This document shows, piece by piece, positions 1 to 10,447 of a stretch of 64,000 bases of DNA. The DNA comes from Oscheius sp. JU75. Its lineage: Eukaryota > Nematoda > Chromadorea > Rhabditida > Rhabditidae. Made by a program: the position numbers and the translations under genes. The DNA lies in assembly GCA_037178855.1 (NCBI GenBank), contig JASJZC010000001.1:2852001-2916000 (forward strand), in the 5' to 3' direction. Position 1 is the first letter of the stretch; the number at the start of each line of letters is the position of its first letter. The notes under the pieces were generated by a model. The model was not told where the DNA came from. It made no database searches and worked only from the letters and a program-made list of their open reading frames with translations.

Positions 1-3000
1 TCCTCTTTGTCTCCTCAAACTAAAATCATACATGACTTTGAAAGTCCCTTGATCTCACACTTTAACCCGTTAGTCCCATCCATTGGCAACTATTAATCGC
101 TCTTTTCGTGTTGACTCTTCTTCTCGGAACATCTTTTTGACGCGTTGATGAGCAAACAGGTTAACCCGACACCCTTCCTCTCCATGACGTCCTTTTTGTT
201 CCTTGGCTTCGTTTCTCTCTGACCCGAACGTTCCCACCGAGTGCGATCGCACCCGATCCCTTTTCTGTTCAAACAGGGTTTCTTCTTTGACCTATTGGCG
301 TTCTGTTTTGCAGCGAGAGTCTTATCACCACACCTAGTTGGAGCATTTCAATGCCTCAGGCTCCCGGACGTGGCCCGAGACCACTGTAATGTTAGGAGAG
401 CATGAGGGAAGATTCCACGTGGTTCACTTGGAACGGTGCCTGGGCGAGGTTCACGAAGAGTCTTTTATTTTGCGATGAGCTGCAAGACACAAACTCTATA
501 GGGTTTCAGGACATTGTTAAGGCCGTAAACGGCCATTTCGGTCCTAGAGGTACTGTCAAGAGACACTCAAGAGACTAGAAACAGAGGAAAGAATCTTGCA
601 ACTTTAGCCCTTTTCATGGTTCTTTCCATGTCCTCTAGTCTGTGTTCTAGACCTTATCGTGCGGGAAAAAGCCCCCAGCTATCAGGGAGCCCCCGGTGGA
701 ATCTATTCGCCATGTGAGCGGTCAATTTCGAGACTCCTGATTCAGTTGGTCCCCTCAGATAAGGACCCGCGGCGAATCACCTACGACTTTTAGTGTAGTG
801 GCTAATTCTGGGAGGGAAGACGGAAGGGGACTCTTTTCTTTCAAAGAGACAACTCCCACGGATGATGACTAGGCAGGCGGAAACATCTCTCTCGGCCTAC
901 GTGTCTTTGCACAAGAATAGCCCAATAGGAACATTCAAACACGTCGATTAAGAACTGGCTGGTTGTTTTGACATCTTAAGTTGGCAGCTAAACAACAAAT
1001 AAGCGGAAACCGGTGCAGCTTCTTCGGTTTCGAGGGCAGACGAACAAGAGGGGAGGACAGGGCTCTGACCACCACTAATTTCAATGAAAACATCACTCAC
1101 GGTCTCGTAAAAACACACATAAAGATAGCATAAAGTTAAGATAAGGAAGAACAATGTCACCGATTACCTTTTTTTTACAATTGAAACTTTGAACGACGCT
1201 GATAGAGAGAGATTCAAAGAATCTTACGGGGACTGATGTAACCTTCTTAGAGAGACAGCGATGCCTGTTCAAGTACCGTAATCCTACTGAAACGAAGCGA
1301 ACCAACTGCTGACTACGGTCGGTGATATGCAGGTAGATTCAAGGGATGAAAGACTAGCCAAACTACAGTATAACTAGACTCATATTCCTGCAGACTATGG
1401 TGTGATCGTATTGTTCTTATCACGGCTCCCGGTAATCTGTGAACTATGTGATATTTGGAGATAACTATGCGGTAGGCAAGACAGTGGTCCTTTATACCCA
1501 TAGCTTCTCGCCTATAAAGGATGACCAATAGTGGAAATGGGGGTAACTAGACAGGTGGTCGCTTTACAGTAACCCCTGGCTACGTATCCTCTTTTTCTAT
1601 CCCCTACTTGTCATGCTATCTTCCACGTTGCGCGATGATTTTCGACTCACATCTTTTTACAATAAGTCTTCCACACAGTTCAGACTAGAAATTAGGGCGT
1701 ATCTTATCATCCAGTTTTTCTGCCCATCCAGGGTGTATCCTCTGTCCCAAAAAGAATGGCCTAGATTTTTATTGGAGAGAGACGGGTTCCCCTCTCTCGA
1801 AACACTATCAGAACAATGACAACTGTATCTCGTGTGGGGTTAATCCACTGATTGGGCTTATCGTTCGATCTAGAATAGAGTACTTGGGGAGAAGGCTAGA
1901 TAGTGATGGGATTTGAGCTGACTCTGAAATAGAGCAAGGCTCTACTGTGTAAATTTTCTTTTCTAAAGATTATTATCTACTCGCAAGAGTTGTGATAATG
2001 GTCTGTCTATCTGTGTTTCTGTCTCGCTGCCTGGGGTCTATTGTAGACACTAAGGGTTTGGACCCGAGGTACCAAGGGTTCGATCTTACCCTGAGTCATA
2101 GTTTTTATAAAGCACTATTTTGTAGAGCTTTTCGAGCTGAGTAAGAACTTGCATTCATATTTAGCGGTTTCCGGTCTCCGAAAAAGGTACTGCCTTTCGA
2201 ATTGTGAGCGCGAAAGTGTTTGGTAAGAGGCGCCATTGCGGCCCATGCGATCCGGGTTCGAATCCCGCCCGCGGTAAATCTACTATTTTTTTTACTAGCA
2301 CAATTGCAAAACCCATGTCCTAACCTTCGTTGAACTGTTTGTTTGTCTCTTCCTCTCTCTACTCCGAGATAAGAAAGAGCGTTATCAATCCGCGAATGAA
2401 AATAATAAATCACGAGTTTTGCTGGGAAGACTCCGAAAAGATTAGCGACCCTCCCTTGCAAGCTCTGTCTTTTTGAACTTTTTGAGCTGGGACTATAATC
2501 TAGAGGACGCCTCGAACCCTTGGCTCTGCACTTTGTTCTTCAAAGAAGATTGACAGAGATTACGAGCAATGATTGACAAAGTTGCAGGACAAAATACAAT
2601 GGGACGAGCACTGATATAAATAGGGAAAACTTTGTCCATTGTCCAGAAACTCTCTCTTTGAAAAATATTTGCGATAAGGGCTACTACGCTACGCTTTCTT
2701 CTGTTTCTTTTCTACGAAATTTCGTTGAAAAAACCTCTTGTCACAAGGGAACGTTTCCAGTAATATAGTAGGTTAATGTCCACAGCTGATATTGATCTTT
2801 TGGCACCGTATTCCCTTCCAAAATATCTCCTGATGTGGTTCCACTCTAGCGACAGCATCCAGATCATCTTTCCCCTTTTTTGGGGTCGTCGGGGTTGTGT
2901 CTCGTACTCTCAGATCCTGTCTCGATTGTTTTTCTTTCACTCGACGTTTCATAGACACGCTTCATTAGTAGCACTTTTCTCTCTTTTGAATGGGAATTTG

Positions 3001-5709
3001 ACATCACGCACTAGTAACATTCATGTGATCTTCGTCATTGCATTTACTCCTCCGCCTGAGAATCAGCTCTGAGGGAAAGTACGAATTAGCTGTTCGAAGC
3101 TAAAAAGGGAAATATTTGGAAAGCTCTGGTAGGTGTACCACCGTAGCCCAATTGATTTCCTGGTGGTACTGCTTTGTTTCAATTAAACACGCGAACATTG
3201 AATACTCAGCCAAGTTTGGTTAAAAGAGTGCCTCACTGTTGCTTGAAAGCGGATCCCGTCACGAGTTAACGTTTTTGGGTTGATCCACACTGGAAGTAAT
3301 CTCTCCCAGTTGACTCTCCATAGAACTGACAGATACCTTCCAGACTTGTGAAGCTCCAATCCATCCAATCGTTCTTCTTATCCTATCTGATATCTTCCTA
3401 TGTTGACTACCAAAGAAATTCGACGTCGAGTGCCGTCTTTCTAGTCACAGCTGAATTATCCACCTGATCCTATGATATCTCTTGGCTTGCCACTTTTGGT
3501 TCTACAACACAGCGACATCATAGGTTTTTTGAACCTAACTGTGCCGAGGCTACGGTACACTTTTGGTGGGATATGGTGCCGCGAAAGTCAAGTTGATTCA
3601 CTTATACTTTCTCAAACGAATCTATTATTTCTTCTGCAGAAAGGATTGTTCTCATCTGATTGAAATCGACCAAAGTACCGAGATCATCCCCTTTCTCCCC
3701 CTCCACAAAGGAAATCTTGTATCGCTTTCATCTCTCCCGGCTATTTCGGTTCCCCGGTTTTCTCCTTCTATACGGGGCTGTTTTTGTCAGTACAAAGTTC
3801 CGCTCTCGGCGCCTTTTCCCTCCAATATCGTATAAGAAAGTGATCCAAAGCTTGCGCTCCCGTCTTTAGTGGTACCCAGAGTTGGGAAGCACACATTCGT
3901 AGATCACACCGTATATTTTCACACTGACCCCGTTTTCGCTGAATCATTCTCGTCATAAACCGGGTCATCTCTCGAGACTATGAACTTTCCCTTGGCGAAC
4001 TCTCTCCCTCCATCGGGATTATCTCGTCGTATGTGATATGCGTTCCCGAATGGCAGTGAACGATCCGGTCGTCCTCCTTTCGTCGTCCCGAACGCTCGAC
4101 TTTCTCTCCCCAAAAGCCTGAAACTAATAGGTCAAGGGAAACACTATAAATCAAAATTGTAGTAGAGAAACCCGGTTTATATCGAGACCCTAACCAGTCA
4201 CCTCCTCCTCGTCGGCTGTACTATTACAGTACGCCCAATCGAGATTTGTGGAGAGAGAGAGAGAGACCGGAACGTCTTTCTTCCCCCTTCCTTTTTTGTA
4301 ATGGTTATAGGTTTTCGCAACAAGCTCTGTGAGAAGAGGTGTTCTCTATCTCCCCTTCCAGGTCAGCACCGCCCCCGGCGACCTTCGCCATCACTTTCGC
4401 TCCACAATAACACCGGTTCGAGGAGATGCTTGCTCGCAACTTTTCCCCTAAACTATGTGTTCAATCTACCCCTCTCTACTGTAACCTTGCTCATGGTACC
4501 CCCCATTGTACTGTACTACATTAGAGTTCAGCACTATGGTTTGTTCAGAGCCGAGAGATGGTAAAAAATTCCTTACTTTGCGGGACTTTCTTTTCATCCA
4601 AAATGGTGCAGTCCTTTGACTGAGTATCCAATGTTTGCATGCTGAACGGGTCCCACGAAGTACAAAAACTTTCTACAGAAGTTCATTGAGAAAAGCATAT
4701 CAAGCCTTATAGCTTAAGATAACCGCTTTTCCTTACTCTCTATGACACCTCCTTTTTTTGCTTACACAATCTTTGGAAAACCTTTGTTCGGTGCAATCCC
4801 TTTATCAGGGCAAGCCCGCTAAAAACTGACTACAGTACTTTTCGCCCTTAGCCTTTCAGTTCTTTTCTTGGAATGGCAAACCCTTGGCTCTATCTGACAG
4901 ACGGTACGCGTTCCATCTTCGAGTAGGAAAGGGTTAAGCAAAGTCGGTCTCATATCCCGTAAAACCAATGCCAAGGGCAATAGAATGGGCTGCGTTCTTT
5001 GCCAAACTCCTGAGAGGCTTCCCTTGTGAGAGAATCACTCTGCCGTAGGCTACAACTATGATCAACTGATCTCATCCTCTTGTAGAAGCACAACCACCCT
5101 CAATTTCCTCTCGCCCTTCCAGAAATAATCCTTGACCAAGAGCCTGCTTCCTCTTTCCTTTTCCGGGCTTTTGTTTGTCTAGGTTTTCTTTTCAAGTCAT
5201 CAGATTATTTAGTGCTTTGAAACCCGACCTGGTTCATTCTTGTTTGATTGTTCTTCTCATCGTGTTTATCATGTTTCTTTTTCAGAACAATCCACACGAC
5301 ATAGAGTACACCTTCTAGCCTCACCACACATCATGCGAATTTTCTGGTAAGTTTCGGTCTGCAATTGCCTAACCGGTTGTCCGGAAGGAAGTCTCGCCTA
5401 TCCGCATTCCGTCGCGTGTAAAAAAAGCAAAAGTCCGAGCTTTTACTTTCTCCCGCCCCCCAGATCAAAAACGTGTTTTGGCGCGATGTCGCGTGAAAAT
5501 GCGAAAGTGAGAGAGTGAAGAGATACGCAGCGCCGAAGGGCAGAAAACCGAAATCTTTGCGACGACACAGCCGCGAAGTGTGGTTGATAGACGTATGACT
5601 TTCTGTGAGACGAAGAAGATATAGGTCAGATCCGTCCTCGAGACAACGCTTTTTTGGGTCATTCTGTTGCACTTTTCGGTTCAAACATCATTCCACTCGA
5701 ATATTCTAG
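1..5709. other. gene-poor stretch, nothing identified
   Basis: I see no ORF here with recognisable protein motifs and no chain of exons with matching phases. Open frames such as 3919-4113 (-) and 2776-3072 (+) have no family resemblance and no supporting splice context. The stretch holds one tRNA-like element near 2205-2276 and a short GA tract at 4252-4266. It may contain short exons or UTRs that I cannot detect. Confidence 0.4.
2205..2276 (+). repeat. tRNA-like element (SINE head or degenerate tRNA)
   Basis: The sequence contains an A-box-like segment (TGTTTGGTAAGAGGC) followed by a clear B box (GGGTTCGAATCCC) at the spacing of a pol III internal promoter. I cannot pair a full acceptor stem, so a functional tRNA is unlikely. 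Similar elements recur at 6003, 13380, 25128, 40424, 40568, 58667 and 59148. Confidence 0.5.
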
Positions 5710-6394
5710 ATGCTACTACTCGAAGTAGAACAAAAGTTCAGAGTTAAACGCAAAACGAGTAATGCTTTCAGGGTACTTCTGCTTCTCCTGGTGACAGCAG
5801 CATCCAGCTTGCCACTCTTCGACTTCTCATTGTCAGATCCGACTACGGACCTTCCAGTTCCCGCCATCCATCATCGACATAAGGTAATAACAAAATTGGA
5901 TAGAGCTGCTCCGGGGTCAAGAATATCTTGAAAACTGACTCCTTTTCACCTTGGGAGCCTTTCCCACGCCTTTCCTCCTCAAACTAACTTGCTGAAAAAA
6001 TTAGTCACCCACAGGGATCGAACCAGGGTCGCACACGCCGCAACGGCGTCGTTTAACAATACACCACTTCTGCACTAACATTTTTGAAGTGCAGTATCTT
6101 TGTTCAGAGACCGGGAATTATCTACTCGGCTCAAAAAACTCTACAAAATGCGCACCCCTGGTCCCTCGCGTGCGAACCCTTAATGTGTACAATAGGCCAC
6201 AGGAAGACGACTTCCAGCAGATAGATAGATAGAGAAGCGTAGACAATTTGAAATAGACTGAGTAACAAGCAATGTTTCAGCACCACCGACATCACAAACA
6301 CAAGAGGCGAAGTCTGTCCTCGAAGGAGGATGCCAAGACCCGTGGCAGGAACAAGCAGGTCATGCTTACCAAACCTTACTGGCCATGGCCATAA
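5710..6394 (+). CDS. candidate small secreted/neuropeptide-like precursor, two exons
   Basis: Exon 1 is 5710-5883 and exon 2 is 6281-6394. The intron runs from GTAATAAC to TTTCAG and the phase is 0, giving about 95 aa. A strongly hydrophobic stretch (RVLLLLLVTAASSLP, residues about 21-35) looks like a signal or anchor. A His/Lys/Arg-rich segment spans the splice junction (HHRHK then HHRHHKHKRR) and is followed by a polar tail ending in PYWPWP. The dibasic KRR would be a natural processing site. Frame continuity and the matching composition on both sides of the junction support the gene model. I recognise no family. The hydrophobic run starts 20 residues in, so the true start may lie in a missed upstream exon. 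The intron holds a minus-strand tRNA-like element. Confidence 0.4.
6003..6077 (-). repeat. tRNA-like element, minus strand, in intron
   Basis: Read on the minus strand, the segment begins AGTGCAGAAGTGGTGTATTG (A-box-like) and ends with GGTTCGATCCCTGTGGGTGA (B box and T-arm-like). The element at 13380 shares GGTTCGATCCCTGTGGGT, so the two are probably copies of one SINE-like family. Confidence 0.5.
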
Positions 6395-7282
6395 GCCCCC
6401 AAGTACAACACAAAATTTCCCAATTCACAATACGGTCTCTTACTCCGCCATCTGATCTACGGAATTCCCATTGACGTGCCTGATCTCAGCTATAATAATT
6501 CCCGTCATTGTCTGCCTACCAAAGTACTCATTGTGTTTGTATTATATAATAAGAGTGCAATAAGATATTTACACAAATTAGTCTACTCCGGACTAAATCA
6601 ATCATTTTTGGCTTCAAAGTGTGACCGATCCCCGACCATGGACTCGAGATGGGGTTCCACTCAAATACACGATTTGTCGACAGGGCGTCTAGACATGAGA
6701 TTTGTGCACAAAGTTACTTCTTAAAAGTTACCGTTTATACACTTTGAGAAAAGAGGATATCTATCGTCTCTCGGGGCTCAAGTTCCACATTCCTCCCATC
6801 CTCTCCTTCTATCCTCGACTCTTCACTGCCAACCTCTCCGCTTGTTTCGCTCTAGTCGAGCTACCACTACTGGACTTATACCCAAAGACGCTATCTCCGA
6901 AACTAATTGTTCGTTCTCCAAGAAGTTGGCATGGTACGACGCTCCTTTTTTTGTATTAGGGTTGAGCGTCGTCCCGTGTCGACTTCTTGGAGAATGAGCA
7001 GTCAATTTGGGAAGACAACACTTGCCAACAGGCATTGTGCGCACAAAATTATCGGTACTACTTGGCAGATAGACAGACATATAGTGACAGAAAAAGACAG
7101 GAGCACAATGTTAAACGGACTCAAATACCGGGTAAAGTAAGAGATTCTCTGGGGATGGATCGAAAAACATTATAGGAAACATTTAAGGTTCCCTTCCTTT
7201 TCTAATTGTGCACTAGGACCCAATTCAAAAATTTACCCCGGTAGTTGTCCAGAACAGATTCATTAATGCGATGTTAAACAGT
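6395..7282. other. intergenic, nothing identified
   Basis: Several short open frames on both strands (for example 6702-6959) show no motifs and overlap one another. I see no gene here. Part may be the 3' UTR of the G gamma gene, which ends at 7283 on the minus strand. Confidence 0.4.
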
Positions 7283-7540
7283 CTACAGCAGAGAACATTT
7301 CTTCTTCTCCTGGAAAGGGTTTTCCATGGTAACACTCGGGCCATTGACAAGAAAGTCCTCAGCCTTGTGAGAGTCACAATAAGCGAGATGACTGAAATAG
7401 CAAACTTTCAGGGAGTAAGAACAGTGAATTTACTCTTTGGTACACTCGGAGACCTTCTTCCGGGTCATGTTGGCCTCAATACGTAGTTGATCGACCTGGG
7501 CACGAAGACCGCTGGTTTCAGGCTTGATTTGCTTCTCCAT
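7283..7540 (-). CDS. heterotrimeric G-protein gamma subunit
   Basis: The two exons are 7434-7540 and 7283-7391. The 42-nt intron runs from GTAAATTC to TTTCAG and the phase matches. The 71-aa product has a gamma-subunit core: a helix with LRAQVDQLRIEANMTRKKVS near residues 11-30, the family-typical ENPFQEKK, and a C-terminal CaaX box CSLL, which in this family directs prenylation and membrane anchoring. Length matches the family (about 65-75 aa). The protein pairs with G beta in G-protein signalling. An acceptor (TCCTTTACAG) lies 12 nt before the ATG with no exon to join it, consistent with trans-splicing. FKBP15 ends 233 bp upstream on the same strand, so an operon is possible. I cannot choose between the two C. 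elegans paralogues gpc-1 and gpc-2. Confidence 0.9.
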
Positions 7541-7773
7541 TCTCGAGCAACCTGTAAAGGAGGAACCGTTAAAAGAAGGCGGAAAGACTAGCAGGTCGGC
7601 AGAAATGAGGGATCCTGTAAGCAGTGAAGCCCTCCTAATTAGAAGTTATTGGAAGCGATGCGGAGCGTTGTCACGACGACCCATCAGTATCAACAGCGGT
7701 GAACAAGACATTTATTCACAACACAGTTTCTGTTTACCCGAAATAGCTTGACGTGGCAGAGCACTGCGGTTAG

Positions 7774-9578
7774 TTATTGACTAGAGTGAATTCGGTCCAG
7801 GCGTTCGAGAATCTTCTCCTGACTCAGTAGCAACTGTTTTAGCTGAAAGTTAATAATTGGGGGAACGGTAGCAAAATATGTAGTATTGTCACAGAGCGGC
7901 TCAGCTTTTCAACTAAAAGAGACTGTACAAAGTTAACATTCTTCGCGGGACCCCCTTAGCAGGCAAACATTGGCAATTTAGCCATCTTTTCGCCAAAAGA
8001 CTCCTGTTTTGACGCGAAAGTGGACTGAACAAACCATGTACACACTTTGAATCCGCTGCCTACTGTAGTTTAGCTACCTATAGACAGGCTGTGAGTAATT
8101 TGAGTTGGTGCTAATCAGTATAATTCTACGCTCCATCATTTACAAGAGCTTACATCTTTTTGTAGTGGCTCGACAGCCCTATCGACCATTCTCTGAACAG
8201 CTGCTTCCAGTCTGATCTCTAAACGATCCATCTCTGTCCCGATCACAGTATGGAAAGTGGAATAGTCAGTTGCTGTTGATCGTGAAGTAGTAAGAGGGAA
8301 AGATGGTCCTGGAGCTTGTACTAAAGGTGATTCTGGTACTTCTGCCTCGGCTTCTATCTCGGCGAGTCTTGCCTCTTCTGTCTGCTTCGGAACTACGAAC
8401 CCGGGCATTATTGGCTGACCAACTCTGGCTATCCTAGACAGAATGTCGTTCGTTTTCTCCTAAATCTCTATTTTGGAGGTGGTAGAGGAACACCTACCCC
8501 GATGGATTGTATTTCTGCTTCAACATCAGAAATCTCAAGAGCTTGTGGGGCTAGACTAGAAGTTTCTGACTCGGATACGACGGTTTCTCTGCAAAAGTTC
8601 TACTGTAACAAGAACTGTCAGACAGTTAGGACAATGCCAGTCAAAAACCTACGCCTTCGTACTTCCAGCCTGCTTAATCTTCTTGACTGTGAGCTGAACG
8701 ACAGCGTTCTTGGCCATCCGAACCACGCGAGATCCTCCCTTTCCCAGTCCCAGACTCTCTTCCAGATAGGAATCGGTCTTTCCCGTGAGTTTGAACTTTT
8801 GGGCTGGTCGATCTTGGACCTGAAACTGCTTTGGATAAAGCTGGGTTGTTTCAAGGCACCTGTAGCTCATGATCGGTCAGTCGAAACCACTTCTCTTCAA
8901 CCAGAACATGGCATCCGACTGTCGAACCGTGTCCTTCACCATAGTGGACATCCAAACGCTCAATCTCACAGAAGATCATAAACTGAAAAGACAGACTATA
9001 TCTGTCAATGTGTCTGACTCACGATGGCGGTCAATTTCAAAAAGTTTTCTCTCCTTGACTCATCAAACAGCAAAGAAGCCGATCCAGTAATAGACGAAAT
9101 AGAAATGTAAGAGTTCGACCCGTATTGGAGAGACAGGGATAGTGACCCTGGTTCCAATAAAAAGCTAGAGATGACCTGTTTAGCGGAATTGTAGATCAGT
9201 AGCAACATCTGAACCTGGATTTGAACCTTTATCTTGTACGGAAACCTGTTGATTCCTTTCCAGAACCGCCACACCGACTGGACCCTTTGGTTCGAGCTGA
9301 CCCGAGTCTCCAGAAGCATAGAGGACGACAGAATCGGCAAACAGAGGTTTCTTACTGTCGCTCTGGGTCTTCTGTTCGTTTCTGGTAGGTATTGCACCGA
9401 ACAAGTTGTTCAAACGAGACCTGTAGAAGAATTGTTGCCTTTACACTTTGAAATCCCGCGCAAATTCGAACTCCAACCTTCTGGCACGCGTTCAAATTTG
9501 TTCTCGTTCGACTATCTTTTCCTACATCCGTTTATTTTATGTTTTCAAGTACGTTTCTTGTCCTTTCAGCCTTTTCAT
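7774..9578 (-). CDS. FKBP15/WAFL-like protein (WH1-like plus degenerate FKBP domain)
   Basis: Exons read on the minus strand start at ATG 9578 (exon 1 9553-9578). Further exons cover roughly 9217-9420, 9024-9216, 8878-8960, 8664-8837, 8512-8600, 8155-8450 and the last near 7774-7845, joined by introns mostly of 37-45 nt with phases that fit. The protein resembles vertebrate FKBP15 in order: SRLNNLFGA at the N terminus, a WH1-like strand region (PVGVAVLERN, MLLIYNSAKQ), an FKBP-like segment (LEESLGLGKGGSRVV ... VVQLTVKKIK), then ILSRIARVGQPIMP matching the FKBP15 'MGQPMLP' motif, and a short coiled coil ending in LLLSQEKILERLDRI. FKBP15 acts with actin and endosomes. Here the FKBP fold is shortened, so prolyl isomerase activity is doubtful, and the long vertebrate coiled coil is missing. 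Confidence 0.75.
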
Positions 9579-10447
9579 AGTGCTCAGCACACAGAAAAAT
9601 CAGTAGACAGGTAAAGTAGAAATAGTACAAGAAAAATGCCCGAAACCGCTGTTGTTCAAACTTGAAATTGTTTCTAGGTCATTTTTCGAAGAATTTGCGA
9701 ATTTTTCAATCTTTAGAGGCTCTTCAGAAACGTTCGTCACAAATCAAAGCTTTGAAACTAACGAATTATTAGAGAAACGCAGCTCTAAATGCTATTTTCA
9801 CCTACTATAAGTAAAGAAAACTTGCTGCCAAGTTTTCTTCTCTTTCAATATTCTTTACCGGGGGTTTCCTCCATGTTGAATACGTTTAACCTTCCGTTTA
9901 GTTAAATAACTTACCCTACTGCTGTGGAACTTCTTCTAACTTCCTTCACATTGTCCTCTTCGTCGCTTGACGAAACCACAAAGCCTCTAGAGGTCGTGAA
10001 GGAACTGATATCAAGTATTCTATCGATATTGGCTGTCCTATCACCCATTCCAGCTGAAAATTGTTTTCAGGGATGTATGGAAAACTTTGGAGTGATGTGC
10101 AGCTCGGTAACAACGCGCCATTCGTAATTTCGGCAGTCCTTTGAACTTTGCTGCAAATGTTGTTCTTTCAGTAGCCCTTTTCTTTTAATTTAGAAGGTGT
10201 TTTTGCCTTCAACTTATAAGAATCGTTGAGGATCCAAGGGAGAGCAAAAAAAAAACGCCAAAACTTTGATTTAACAAAATACTCGCTCAGTAGAATGCAA
10301 ACTTGCAGTTTCTTTCATTGCATCACTCTATTTTCATCATAAACTACCCTAATCTTGTTCGTTTCTCCCCCATTTCATTTCCCACCTCGTTTCCCTTCTT
10401 TACGTGTCGTTTTCAGGACAAACTCAATAGAAATATAGACCTCAAAT
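9579..10447. promoter_or_regulatory. divergent upstream region of FKBP15-like and eIF2 gamma genes
   Basis: This 0.87-kb AT-rich spacer separates two divergently transcribed genes. A strong acceptor (GTCGTTTTCAG) ends at 10416, 32 nt before the eIF2 gamma ATG with no visible exon to join. It is a likely SL trans-splice site. I see no core promoter motif I would trust. Confidence 0.4.

Noticed and set aside
3919-4113. 64-codon minus-strand ORF ending in KTGSV
   Set aside because: The codon pattern looks somewhat coding-like, but no partner exons or motifs could be found.
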